64,000 bases of DNA from an uncultured Pseudanabaenaceae cyanobacterium (GTDB taxonomy: Bacteria; Cyanobacteriota; Cyanobacteriia; PCC-9006; JAAUQQ01). The translations under genes and the position numbers were made by a program. Positions 44,499 through 53,180 of the stretch are shown here, piece by piece. The first letter of the stretch is position 1. Every line of letters starts with the position of its first letter. The notes under the pieces were generated by a model, which searched no databases, was not told where the DNA came from, and saw only the letters and a program-made list of their open reading frames with translations. The stretch is taken from contig CALLAT010000066.1 in assembly GCA_938002085.1 (NCBI GenBank), forward strand, positions 1 through 64,000, written 5' to 3'.

Positions 44499-46424
44499 TT
44501 ATACCTTGGGTAGGGAGCGGGACTTGAGGGTGTCTTCTCCAGAAAAGCTTTCTGGTGGACTGACAGACTGTTGCAACATCGGTTGGTCAGAAGTTCCTTC
44601 CAGTCCCGCATTGGAGCGAATGCGATTGAGCTGCTTCAAGGCCCAGCGTGCGGTGTCTTGCACTTCAGGGTCAGGATCATCCAGGGCAGAATTTAGCAAG
44701 TGGCTAATCTGAGCCACTAGGTCGTAGATGCGTGTCAGATCACGAATGGCGTTTTTTCGCACCTCGGCATTGTCGTCCTGGAGAGAAATGGCGAGGGCCT
44801 GCTTCATGGGCTTTAGCGTCTGGGTGCCAATCTCAGAGAGGGCTGCCAGAATTAAGCTGCGCTGGCGGGAGTCGGAATTCCCCATCATATTGACCAGGGG
44901 CTGAATGGCCCGAGAGTCGCAGCGCTGGCCCAGTTCCCAAATCGCCTTCCGTCGTTTTGCGGGGTCAACCCCTTGCAAATCGGTGATCAAGGTTTCCACG
45001 ATATCGACCCGGCCCATCAGGGGAGTCGTCACCAATTCGGGCTGCTCGATCGCGCCTGCCGGTGCTGCGCGGACAATTTCAGAAGGAGCGGGGGGTGGTG
45101 GCGGTGGCGCCTGCAAAGTCCGGTTAGACTTATTTCTGCGAATCTTTGTACTGCCTGTTTTGGCAAGGCCCGGCTTGCGCTGGCTTGCAGACTTGGCCGA
45201 TTTTGACTTGCCTTGGGTAGAAGCAACTCGGGCAATGGGGGAACCGGCTGCTAGAGGGGTCCGTTTGGCTTGGGGGACAGCGGCTTTCTTGCGAGCAGCA
45301 GCCCGGGCCGTTTTAGTGGCGATCGCGACTGCTGTATCTGTCGGAGATGCTTGCTTTTGCTGGGCCTGGGCTACCGAAATTTTTGCATCAGCTAAGTTGT
45401 GACCCGTGGCATCTTTGACTACAGCTTGCTGCAAAGCAGCGGTCTTTTGGTTCGCTTCATCTTGAGCTGTCTCAAGGCCCTGCCTGTTGGGCTCGATGGT
45501 CTCTTCGATGGAGCTTGTTTGATTAGGAGCAGCGATGGTTTCGACTGGCTGAGTTGAAGCCTGAATCGCAGGTGCTTCATCTGGAGGCAAATCAATTTCT
45601 TCCAGACCAGAGAAGTCCGCGACTTCATCCGTTTCTTCTTCGACCATCTCCCCTGTTAGAGCAGGCATCTGGCTTGGCTGAGCTGCTAGCGCAGCAGGGA
45701 CCACGATAGGAGAAGCCTCTTGAGTATTTGTCTCTCCCTGTCTGGACTCCACCGATTGGGATGAATAGGTCTGCTCCCCATTCAAGTCATCTATGTAGTC
45801 GTCTTCTTCATCCTCTCCATCGGGGTAAGCCAAGGGTTGAGGGACAGGGACAGACAGCATTTTCCACAGGCCAAAACCGCCTGCGCCCAGGCCAACCAGG
45901 GCTGCTGCTGCAATCAGCAATCGCATCTTGGTGCTGGGACCAGTTTCGCTGGATGCCGGTTCCGGAGAGGGTGGGGCTTCCTCTGATGTCTCTGGTTCGG
46001 GCTCAGCAAGTTCTCCGGTTAAGGGCCCCCAAGTTGAATTGTCGACTGCTCCAGTTGGCTCCAAACCGTTCTCGGTTTGAAACTCTTTCACGGCTTCAAC
46101 AGTATCGGCATCAAAATCACCATTGATGGTTCCACCGTAGAGGCCTTGCTCCTGGAGCAATACCTGAATCTGAATCACTAAAGGGCCACTGCCACCCAGG
46201 CTTAAGGTTGGCCGGTCTAGTTCTTTCTTTTCTTCTTCAGTGCTAGATTCCTCTGCTTCAGGTTCTGTTGCTTGACTGAGAAGCAACTCTCCCTGGTATG
46301 AATGAGTTCCCTGAGACCCATGGCCGCCCTGGGAGGCGGCTTGAGCCATCGTAGAGGAGCCAGAGCTCAATAGAGCACAGGTTACAAGCAGCATCCACAG
46401 GGGACGGCGAGAAATCATGGGCAT
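44499..46424 (-). CDS. Peptidoglycan-binding / TM / HEAT-repeat fusion protein
   Basis: A 641-residue protein. Signal peptide at 1-29. A PG_binding_1 domain follows at about 78-137 (PLVIQIQVLLQEQGLYGG, INGDFDADTVEAVKEFQ). An acidic linker leads to a membrane helix at 168-190 (MRLLIAAAALVGLGAGGFGLW). A long Ala/Gln/Lys-rich linker is followed by C-terminal HEAT repeats at about 475-615 (AKRRKAIWELGQRCDSRAIQPLVNMM, and AEVRKNAIRDL). The order puts a wall-binding domain outside and a HEAT scaffold inside, joined by one helix. Such a protein could tie wall state to a cytoplasmic partner. That role is inference. HEAT repeats are typical of phycobilin-lyase relatives, but no lyase motif is seen. 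Confidence 0.88.
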   Translation of the reverse strand: MPMISRRPLWMLLVTCALLSSGSSTMAQAASQGGHGSQGTHSYQGELLLSQATEPEAEESSTEEEKKELDRPTLSLGGSGPLVIQIQVLLQEQGLYGGTINGDFDADTVEAVKEFQTENGLEPTGAVDNSTWGPLTGELAEPEPETSEEAPPSPEPASSETGPSTKMRLLIAAAALVGLGAGGFGLWKMLSVPVPQPLAYPDGEDEEDDYIDDLNGEQTYSSQSVESRQGETNTQEASPIVVPAALAAQPSQMPALTGEMVEEETDEVADFSGLEEIDLPPDEAPAIQASTQPVETIAAPNQTSSIEETIEPNRQGLETAQDEANQKTAALQQAVVKDATGHNLADAKISVAQAQQKQASPTDTAVAIATKTARAAARKKAAVPQAKRTPLAAGSPIARVASTQGKSKSAKSASQRKPGLAKTGSTKIRRNKSNRTLQAPPPPPPAPSEIVRAAPAGAIEQPELVTTPLMGRVDIVETLITDLQGVDPAKRRKAIWELGQRCDSRAIQPLVNMMGNSDSRQRSLILAALSEIGTQTLKPMKQALAISLQDDNAEVRKNAIRDLTRIYDLVAQISHLLNSALDDPDPEVQDTARWALKQLNRIRSNAGLEGTSDQPMLQQSVSPPESFSGEDTLKSRSLPKV

Positions 46425-46994
46425 GGACTCAGGCGTAGGAGGACAAAGACATCAGCTTGGCGCTCAGGGCCAATCCATTCGCAAAACCTTTCAACGCTGG
46501 GAAATCACTCAGAGGCTGGCAAAGCTAAGTGATGGGCTTGCCGAAGCAAGCGCAACTGCTAGCCAATCAAACCGGGTGAACTGGCGAGAGGGGGCAAATA
46601 ATGATGCAGGGCATCGTTTACAACATACGTAGTAAAAGACCTGCTAACAGGGACTTTTTATACATTGATTTTTGAGTGTGTCTAGGAGGATGACCCTATA
46701 TTTGGCAATTGAAATGCAGATGGCTTGGAAAGTCGCAACATGTTGCGACTCAAGAAAATGACTACTGCTCACCTCAGAGTGCCCGTTCAGCTCCCAAGAA
46801 TCTGCCTTGTTAGGGGCTTATTTTTTAGAGGTAGTTAAATTTGATGTTTCTGTGAAGATAGATGCGGCATTGCCAGGCTGCTCACCCATAGGCAAGTTGA
46901 ACTTCTGGCTTCTGCTCACTTTGGCGAGACTGGCTTGCTTGATTTCGTGAGAGGTTGTAAATGCGTTGAAGCCACGGGGTTTGTGGTGGGAGTG
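46425..46994. other. Intergenic region with a 20-bp perfect palindrome
   Basis: 570 bp between two minus-strand genes. A 71-codon plus-strand frame (46417-46632) lacks any support. The palindrome at 46731-46750 is the only clear element. Confidence 0.45.
46731..46750. promoter_or_regulatory. Perfect 20-bp palindrome, possible operator
   Basis: AGTCGCAACATGTTGCGACT is fully self-complementary. It lies about 305 bp upstream of the PG-binding/HEAT gene and 245 bp past the transporter stop. Symmetric sites of this length usually bind dimeric repressors; none is linked. Confidence 0.4.
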
Positions 46995-48107
46995 TTATTG
47001 GTGGGAGTCTTGACTAGCGGCTAAGGTCGTTGATTCCTTTGGCTCCAAGTCACTCCTTTTCTGTGGAGAATCATAGGATGAGAGGGGCGGAGCGATGTCT
47101 CCTGAAACTTTCGCAGCGATCGCCTCGCGCTGATTAATCAAGTAAATACTGACCAGGGTTAGAGCCACTCCAAACATCTGTAGCTCACTCAATACTTCCT
47201 GGAGAAACAAATTGCCAAACAGCAAGGCAAACACTGGCGTCAGGAAGGTCAAGGCGCTCAGACTGGTCAAACTGCCACTGGCTGCAAAATAGAAGAACAA
47301 CCCATAGGCGATGGCGCTGCCAAATACAGAGGCGTAGCCCAGGGCTAGCCAATCCGTAGCGGTTAAGCCTGCTGTGGCTCCGGTCTCCCATTGCCAGGAC
47401 AGTAGCGCCACCGGCACCCCCCCTAGAACCATGTGCCAACCGGTCGCCATGATGGGGTCAGCTTGGCGAGAGACATACCGACTCAAGATTGTCCCCACTG
47501 CCATGGAAAGAGAGGCCAAGAGCATCAGCCATTCGCCATTGTGGAACAGAGCTGCCAGCCAAGGCTCTGTGGGCAGGAGGCCCGCGAGACTCACTTGTCC
47601 GGCAGGTGCTAGACCGATCCAAGACTGAAGGGTTTGCCAGAGGGATTGACTGGCCTGGATGATCCACTCATCTGGCAACCCCAACAGACTAATGCCCGCG
47701 ATTCCGATCGCCATGCCGAGCCATCCCCAGAGGCCGATTTGTTCTCCAAAGAGCCAACTGGCCAATAGCGCTACAGCTAAGGGTTGGGAGTCGATCATGA
47801 CTGAGCCCAAGCCCGCTCCCGTACGCTGCAATCCCTCGGCTAACAGGGTTTGAAATAACGTGGCATCCACCACCGCAAAGGCTAGAATCCAGGCCCAGCT
47901 TTGCCAGCCCTTGGGCTGGGGCTTGCCCATGACCATACCCACCGCCAAAATCAATAGCCCTGCCGGTAACAGGCGCACTGTGGCTAGAAACAAGGGAGCC
48001 GTATGGTCCAAGCTGCCCTTCATGGCTACCATGGCCGTCCCCCATAAAAAGAAGGGAGCAATCAGTAGCAGGGCGGGAGTCGCGCGGGGCTGGGGGGAAA
48101 CGGTCAT
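46995..48107 (-). CDS. EamA/DMT-family membrane transporter
   Basis: 370 residues from the ATG at 48107 (MTVSPQPRATPALL). A frame from 48176 would add 23 residues ahead of the first helix. Two EamA halves of five helices each are visible: APFFLWGTAMVAMKGSL to GIAGISLLGLP, and LMLLASLSMAVGTIL to LVSIYLINQ. The halves are separated by an unusual insert of about 40 residues (WIIQASQSLWQTLQSWIGL). DMT transporters export amino acids, metabolites or toxic analogues. The substrate is unknown. A hydrophilic C-terminal tail of about 40 residues follows the last helix. Confidence 0.93.
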   Translation of the reverse strand: MTVSPQPRATPALLLIAPFFLWGTAMVAMKGSLDHTAPLFLATVRLLPAGLLILAVGMVMGKPQPKGWQSWAWILAFAVVDATLFQTLLAEGLQRTGAGLGSVMIDSQPLAVALLASWLFGEQIGLWGWLGMAIGIAGISLLGLPDEWIIQASQSLWQTLQSWIGLAPAGQVSLAGLLPTEPWLAALFHNGEWLMLLASLSMAVGTILSRYVSRQADPIMATGWHMVLGGVPVALLSWQWETGATAGLTATDWLALGYASVFGSAIAYGLFFYFAASGSLTSLSALTFLTPVFALLFGNLFLQEVLSELQMFGVALTLVSIYLINQREAIAAKVSGDIAPPLSSYDSPQKRSDLEPKESTTLAASQDSHQ

Positions 48108-48635
48108 GAAAAAGGGCGTGACTGGAAGAAGAGAGCGTGCGATCGCAGAGTCAAAACCCAGCTGAACCCACAGCAATGAATCGTTAGCACGGGATTGTCC
48201 TGGGAAAACGCGTCACGCTAGGCAAAAGCTTGTAACAAAAATCCTGCCTCCTAATTCTAAAGGAGGGGCGCTTGTGAAACCGCTGGATTCGGAACATTTT
48301 CAGCCTTGTTCAACAGTGTTTTTGCTCAGTAAAGCCCAGTTCGGATCTAACAGCCTCTGCTTGAGCATTGAGATGAACTCAAACGAAGTCTATTGAGAAA
48401 ACATCTGTTGAAACATCAGCGATGCCCATACCGAAAATGTCCATGGGTGGGCCATAACCGCGCCGTTCTGGGAGATATGTTGGGATAACGCTACCTCGAG
48501 CCCATCTTATGGATTATCTCGAGGAGGTCATACTAGAATTGCCCCATCGGCGTCACATCTGAGCAGAGATGAGGCTTGACTGCGTCACACCTCAGCGGCC
48601 CAGCTAACATCGTCCCCTCGAAAGCCACAAAATTT
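48108..48635. other. Divergent region between the DMT transporter and sppA
   Basis: 528 bp. Contains an inverted repeat CCTCGAG/CTCGAGG (48494-48500, 48528-48534) and an imperfect direct repeat of 15 bp (48550-48564 and 48582-48596), both within 145 bp of the sppA start. These could be regulatory. No ORF. Confidence 0.45.
48550..48596 (+). promoter_or_regulatory. Direct repeat upstream of sppA
   Basis: GCGTCACATCTGAGC and GCGTCACACCTCAGC match at 13 of 15 positions and start 32 bp apart, about three DNA turns. This spacing would place bound proteins on one face of the helix. No regulator is identified. Confidence 0.3.
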
Positions 48636-49454
48636 ATGATCTGGCCGTTCAAACCCCGTCCCCGCAAAAAGCTTGCCCGTATTGAAGTCTCTGGTGCGAT
48701 CGCCAGTGGGACCCGAGAGCGACTGCTCAAAGATCTCAAAACCGTTGAAGAAAAGCGCTACCCCGGATTACTCCTACGGATCGACAGCCCCGGTGGCACA
48801 GTGGGCGACTCCCAGGAAATCTACGATGCCCTGCGACGCCTCCAGGCAAAAACCAAAATTGTGGCGAGCTTTGGCAATATCTCCGCTTCTGGTGGGGTGT
48901 ACATCGCCATGGGCTGTCACCATATTGTCTCTAATCCAGGGGCGATCACGGGTAGCATCGGTGTGATTTTGCGAGGGAACAACCTGGAACGCCTGTTGGA
49001 CAAAGTGGGTGTGTCCTTCAAGGTCGTCAAATCTGGCCCTTACAAAGATATTTTGGCCTTTGACCGTGAATTAACAGGGGAAGAGGAAACTATTCTCCAA
49101 GCCCTCATCGATAGTAGTTATGAGCAATTCGTCAAAGCTGTAGCCGATGCTCGGAATCTAGAACCTGAAGTGGTTAAAGGTTTTGCCGATGGTCGTGTGT
49201 TTACCGGTGAGCAAGCATTGCAGTTGGGCTTAGTGGATCGCTTGGGCAGCGAGGACGATGCCAAGCGTTGGCTGGCGGAGCTGGTCAACCTCGACCCTGA
49301 GAAAGTAGAAGTGGACAACATGGAAGAGCCTAAGCCCTTCTGGAATCGCTTCATCCCAGGTCGCAGCCGTGCCGACCTCAACAACATGGGCCTGGCGCAG
49401 CTCAACTTTGATCTTAAAACCAGTGGCTTGCCGCTGTGGCTTTATCGCCCCTAA
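48636..49454 (+). CDS. sppA: Signal peptide peptidase SppA, short form
   Basis: 272 residues from the ATG at 48636 (MIWPFKPRPRKKLARIEVSG). An ATG-less 20-residue extension upstream is not supported. It is an S49 protease: LLLRIDSPGGTVGDSQEIYDAL (in parts), the nucleophile serine in ISASGGVYIA, TGSIGVI, and the lysine general base in KSGPYKDILA. Length fits the short bacterial form, which forms octameric rings. It lacks the usual N-terminal membrane helix, so it may be soluble or peripheral. It degrades cleaved signal peptides. aroH follows 231 bp later; I recall sppA-aroH as adjacent in other cyanobacteria. Confidence 0.95.
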   Translation: MIWPFKPRPRKKLARIEVSGAIASGTRERLLKDLKTVEEKRYPGLLLRIDSPGGTVGDSQEIYDALRRLQAKTKIVASFGNISASGGVYIAMGCHHIVSNPGAITGSIGVILRGNNLERLLDKVGVSFKVVKSGPYKDILAFDRELTGEEETILQALIDSSYEQFVKAVADARNLEPEVVKGFADGRVFTGEQALQLGLVDRLGSEDDAKRWLAELVNLDPEKVEVDNMEEPKPFWNRFIPGRSRADLNNMGLAQLNFDLKTSGLPLWLYRP

Positions 49455-49685
49455 GTGGGCGACTTGAATCTATCAGCTTTGAATCTTCAAGGCTGAACTT
49501 GTTATCCGATCTCCCTGGTAATTTGCGAATCGCTAAATACCAGGGGCAACCCCATGGTTTCGCGAACAAGCTTGTTTGATACCCTAGACCTCGGGCAGGA
49601 TATCCTTAGGCACTCATGGTCCTCAACTGGCCCAGGGTCACCCTAGGCCTTAAACCCTACTAAGCGATACCGGGAGGATCGGACT

Positions 49686-50075
49686 GTGGAATGGCGTGCA
49701 CGTGCAATTCGAGGGGCTACAACGGTACCGGAGAATTCAGCAGCAGCAATTGAGCTTGCTGTCACTGAGCTACTCGATGAGCTGGAGGCCAAGAATGCTA
49801 TTCCAACGCAGGATATGGTGAGTGTTACTTTTTCTGTGACTAGCGACCTAGATGCTATTTTCCCTGCCTCTGTGGCTCGTCGCCGCCCGGGTTGGCAAAG
49901 CGTCCCGCTGCTGGATGTCCAGCAAATGGCCGTGCAAGGTAGCTTAGAGCGTTGTATCCGCCTCCTGCTGCATTTCAACTGCTCTATGCCTCAACGACAG
50001 GTGGTTCACACTTATCTTCGTAACGCTAAAAACCTTCGGCCAGACCTGGCCCAACCTGAGGCTGTGCCTTCCTAG
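49686..50075 (+). CDS. aroH: Chorismate mutase, AroH type
   Basis: 129 residues with a GTG start (MEWRARAIRGATTV). The AroH motifs R-A-I-R-G-A-T-T, then FSVTSDLDAIFPASVAR, are followed by WQSVPLLDVQQMAVQGSLERCIR (in parts) with the substrate-binding Arg and Cys. It turns chorismate into prephenate for phenylalanine and tyrosine. This trimeric pseudo-alpha/beta-barrel class is that of B. subtilis AroH, distinct from the AroQ type. A perfect terminator follows. Confidence 0.95.
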   Translation: MEWRARAIRGATTVPENSAAAIELAVTELLDELEAKNAIPTQDMVSVTFSVTSDLDAIFPASVARRRPGWQSVPLLDVQQMAVQGSLERCIRLLLHFNCSMPQRQVVHTYLRNAKNLRPDLAQPEAVPS

Positions 50076-50148
50076 TTGAATCTGGTCAACGATCAGCATC
50101 TACAACAACAGAGCCGAGTCATTGACTAATTGCTCCAAGCTCCAAAAG

Positions 50149-50182
50149 AAAAAGCCGTTGCGGAACACCGCAACGGCTTTTT
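50149..50182. terminator. Terminator after aroH
   Basis: A perfect 15-bp stem (50149-50163 with 50168-50182) with the loop AACA, A5 and T5 at the ends. It may also serve the convergent crtR. Confidence 0.94.
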
Positions 50183-50329
50183 AGTTATGAATCAAAATTC
50201 TTACTTTTTATAGCAACGGCCTAACTTGTTAGGACGTTGCTATCCACATCACTGCCTGCCACATCTGAATTTGACCATTTATGGATGTACTAAGTGATCT
50301 GGCCACAGCTATAAGTCGGGAGCAATGCT

Positions 50330-51433
50330 CTATAGGCTGCTGACTTTTACAGGCTCCACAGCAGTGGCCTTTTCAGTACCTACCGCAGGGCTAGAGCGAC
50401 GCTTCATGGGCTTCACGACAGAGCCGATGACGGGACCATGAGCTTCTAGCTCTTTGCTGGCTAGAGCATAAGCATCTGCCAAGTCCGCCTCACTAATGTT
50501 CGCCTTAGCGAGCTCCTGCTCCAGAGAGGGAGTGAGGTTATCGGCCTGATGCTCCTTATGGCCACCCCAGCGAATGCCGCAGAATACGTCGTAAACCACA
50601 CCCCAGAAATCTTTCTTGGTCTGGAAAATACCCATCTGTTGGGGAGAGCCTTTGGCATCCAAAATATGTTGGGTTGCGTAGTAAGCACTCTGATACTTGT
50701 ACCAGGGGATCTTTGGCCATAGATGATGAATCAGGTGGTAATTCTGACCCATGATTAAAATGTTGAGCAGCTTGCCGGGGTAAACACGAGCATTTTTCCA
50801 GCGATCGCGCTCAGCAAAAGGACGATGGGGCAAGTAATCGAAGAACAATCCCAAGGCCATGCCCACCACCAAAGCAGGGGTGAACCAGTAGTTCATTAAA
50901 TAAGGCATGAAATCGAACTGAATCGCGGCAGTCACAATCGCTGCGACTGCAAGACGACCCAGGACCCATTCCAGCAACTCATAGTTGCGCCACAGCTTGC
51001 GCCGGAAAAAATAAATCTCGTGATAGAAGAAACGCGGTGCAATAAGCAGCAGCGGTCCTCCCGTGGAGACAAAATGATCCGGGTCATTTTTCGGATCGTT
51101 CACATTGGCGTGGTGCTGCATGTGAACGCGAGTGAACACCGGAAATGAAAAGCCCAAGAGCAGGGCACTGGCATGCCCCATCGCTGCATTGAATCGTCGG
51201 TCAGGATGAGCCGCATGATGAGATGCGTCATGGATAACTGTCCCTGCAAGATGCAAGGCCAGCACGTTCATCGAAAAACAGCACCAATTCATCCAACCCC
51301 AGCAGAAGTGGCCGGCCGTTGCCAGCGCCACAAGGGCAAATGCACCGAGTATCATCCAAACATTGGGATTGAACTTGCCCGGCGGACGCACAAACGCCCT
51401 TGGTACCGTCAGGGGCAATGAAGCCTCCGACAT
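50330..51433 (-). CDS. crtR: Beta-carotene hydroxylase, CrtR type
   Basis: A 367-residue membrane di-iron enzyme of the fatty-acid-desaturase superfamily. The start FVRPPGKFNPNVWM is typical of cyanobacterial CrtR. His boxes are HDASHHAAH, HMQHHANVNDP and HLIHHLWP, plus HRPF; four helices separate them. It adds 3-hydroxyl groups to beta-ionone rings, making zeaxanthin or hydroxylating the rings of myxoxanthophyll. It sits in the thylakoid or plasma membrane. A polar C-terminal tail of about 60 residues is longer than I recall for Synechocystis CrtR. Single-gene unit. Confidence 0.95.
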   Translation of the reverse strand: MSEASLPLTVPRAFVRPPGKFNPNVWMILGAFALVALATAGHFCWGWMNWCCFSMNVLALHLAGTVIHDASHHAAHPDRRFNAAMGHASALLLGFSFPVFTRVHMQHHANVNDPKNDPDHFVSTGGPLLLIAPRFFYHEIYFFRRKLWRNYELLEWVLGRLAVAAIVTAAIQFDFMPYLMNYWFTPALVVGMALGLFFDYLPHRPFAERDRWKNARVYPGKLLNILIMGQNYHLIHHLWPKIPWYKYQSAYYATQHILDAKGSPQQMGIFQTKKDFWGVVYDVFCGIRWGGHKEHQADNLTPSLEQELAKANISEADLADAYALASKELEAHGPVIGSVVKPMKRRSSPAVGTEKATAVEPVKVSSL

Positions 51434-51866
51434 TGGTTCACACTCCTTACCACTCGCTACTCGCTAGGGCCCCAAAGACCGAAAAGCGTTCGCCCGAAGA
51501 TAACACGTGCGAACGGCTCAACCGCCAAATCTCAAGGCTGCCTGGCATTCTTTCGGTAGTATAAGCCAGTTATTACGAACAATAAAGTTTCCTGACAGAA
51601 TTCTGATAATTTCGCCGCGTCCTTCTAAAGGCAGAGAATGCTTTACGGCGTGATTTCTCTAGATTGAGTGCCCATAGGCTAGTTTGTTGCCAATGGTTTG
51701 AGGGGGTGCTTGCCCAGTAAGACCGTATTCGCAAATGTCCCTAATTCCATTAGGACTCAATTGCCTGAGACAAGCAAAAGGGTGATGCAGATTCCTGCAT
51801 CACCCTTTTGCTTACATCTGATTCACGAGACTAGCTCGTAAGTTTCGTAATCGAAACTAAACCTGA
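51434..51866. other. Intergenic region between crtR and tRNA-Leu
   Basis: 433 bp. Contains the crtR promoter region and the tRNA terminator at 51772-51813. Nothing else is recognised. Confidence 0.45.
51772..51813 (-). terminator. Terminator of tRNA-Leu
   Basis: A perfect 19-bp stem (51772-51790 with 51795-51813) around ATTC. It lies 53 bp past the tRNA 3' end. Confidence 0.93.
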
Positions 51867-51948
51867 TGCGGATGAAGGGACTTGAACCCCCACGCCTTGC
51901 GGCACTAGTACCTAAAACTAGCGCGTCTACCAATTCCGCCACATCCGC
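51867..51948 (-). tRNA. tRNA-Leu (UAG)
   Basis: An 82-base class II tRNA on the minus strand. Acceptor GCGGATG/CATCCGC with discriminator A, a D arm with AATTGGTAGA, and anticodon stem CTAGT/ACTAG around TTTAGGT, giving anticodon TAG. A long variable arm GCC-GCAA-GGC fits leucine, and the T loop is TTCAAGT. The terminal CCA is not encoded. It reads CUN leucine codons. Confidence 0.97.
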
Positions 51949-52047
51949 AGGTCGGAGTACATAGTAACAAATTTCAGCACAAACATTTCCCATGCTCGAA
52001 ATTTGTCTCGGTCTTCATCCATCTGCTAAAGGCTGAACTGCCTTTAC

Positions 52048-52644
52048 CTAGGCCCTTTGCAGCACAAACAGACTGCCAGCATTACCTCGATTAATGCGTA
52101 GCTCTTGATCCAAGTAGGTGACATCAATCCAGCCCGGTTGCTCTCGGGGCTTGATCTGAATATCAACTGCAGGTAAGCGCTTGCCTGAGTCCAATGTCTC
52201 AATCCACGAGGTGGGTGCTTGGTAGCCTGCTAAGCCCTGAAGCCCAAAGACGGCCCGTTCGAAGTTGACGTTGAGCCGTTGTCCCGAGACCACCTCAAAT
52301 TTTGCTACGACACTGACTAAACCGTTTAAGGACAGGGGGCTCTGGGTTTCGGCAATGTTGTAAACGCGGCTGCCATCTAGACGAATGCATTGGTAAATCT
52401 GCCCTAGGTCTAGGAGGGGAAAGCGGTTGATACCCAGTAGCTCTGTGCTGGTGGTGTAGAGCAAGCGCCAGTCCCCATTGAGTAAGTCTCCCGCAGTGGT
52501 GGGGTCGGGGGTGGGGTTGCGTTCTTCTAGGCGAGTCGCGGCGGCCAGGATGGCGCTGCGCTGCTCTGATGATGCCAAGATGCCGCGGTTGGTCGGGGCG
52601 ATCGCAGCGAGTAAATCTTCCTTACCGAGCATGGGCGTCTCCAA
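52048..52644 (-). CDS. PAP/fibrillin (plastid-lipid-associated) family protein
   Basis: A 198-residue protein; the ATG at 52632 (MLGKEDLLAAI) is an equally good start. The fibrillin pattern is clear: LLNGDWRLLYTTSTELLG, followed by LDLGQIYQCI, and the C-terminal IKPREQPGWIDVTYLDQELRINRGNAGSLFVL (in parts). These are lipocalin-like proteins that bind carotenoids, quinones or other lipids at thylakoids and plastoglobules. In cyanobacteria they are linked to photoprotection. It is next to the tRNA, 99 bp away, on the same strand. Confidence 0.93.
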   Translation of the reverse strand: METPMLGKEDLLAAIAPTNRGILASSEQRSAILAAATRLEERNPTPDPTTAGDLLNGDWRLLYTTSTELLGINRFPLLDLGQIYQCIRLDGSRVYNIAETQSPLSLNGLVSVVAKFEVVSGQRLNVNFERAVFGLQGLAGYQAPTSWIETLDSGKRLPAVDIQIKPREQPGWIDVTYLDQELRINRGNAGSLFVLQRA

Positions 52645-52693
52645 AAAACATCAGGGGTGGGTTGCGAAGAGAGGGGTAACCATCTGAATTGTC

Positions 52694-52876
52694 ATGAAGC
52701 AATCAATTCAGGTGACATCCTCGAAAGCTGGAAGCGCAAGGGCTGAGGTTTTCAACTATGATGGGGAACGCTGTACCGTCAGATTTGCAAGTTATTGGTC
52801 TGACAGAAAACATCGCAAGGTGTCAGGTGCGAATGGGAAATCTAGCCCAATATTAAGGCTTAGGTTTACAGGTTAG
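52694..52876 (+). CDS. Possible 60-residue small protein
   Basis: An ATG frame ending at 52876. It is basic, with a centre AEVFNYDGERCTVRFASYWSD and tail SPILRLRFTG. No Shine-Dalgarno is visible and no family is recognised. It lies between divergent genes and may be spurious. Confidence 0.25.
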   Translation: MKQSIQVTSSKAGSARAEVFNYDGERCTVRFASYWSDRKHRKVSGANGKSSPILRLRFTG

Positions 52877-52946
52877 TTAATCCTGCCCTAACTCCACTTG
52901 TCCTTGTGACTTAAGAACCGTTGAGTTTCGAAGGAATCCCCCGACG

Positions 52947-53180
52947 ATGGAAAATCCGTCTCTAAGAGGAGAGCCCCGCTATCAGCAGGCTCCTCTACTC
53001 CCCTCCGCTGGCGAACCCTCTATTTTGGACTGGTTGGAAAAGAGTGGCCGTCTGATCGCCCGTGAAAGCGACGATACCAAGAAGCTAGATGCTGAAGAGG
53101 AAGAAATTGCAGCATTGATGGGTGGCGATGACGCCAAGTTTGAAGAGGAGGAGGAGGACGATTTTGATGACGAAGATTAG
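52947..53180 (+). CDS. DUF3134 family protein
   Basis: A 77-residue acidic protein. It has PSLRGEPRYQQAP at the start, SILDWLEKSGRLIARE in the middle and a tail EEEEIAALMGGDD followed by runs of Glu and Asp. This matches my recollection of DUF3134, a family found almost only in cyanobacteria and without known function. The acidic tail may bind basic partners. It has its own terminator with a HIP1 octamer at its centre. Confidence 0.88.
   Translation: MENPSLRGEPRYQQAPLLPSAGEPSILDWLEKSGRLIARESDDTKKLDAEEEEIAALMGGDDAKFEEEEEDDFDDED

Noticed and set aside
46417..46632. 71-codon plus-strand frame overlapping the start of the PG-binding/HEAT gene
   Set aside because: It starts within the divergent gene and has no Shine-Dalgarno or domain pattern.
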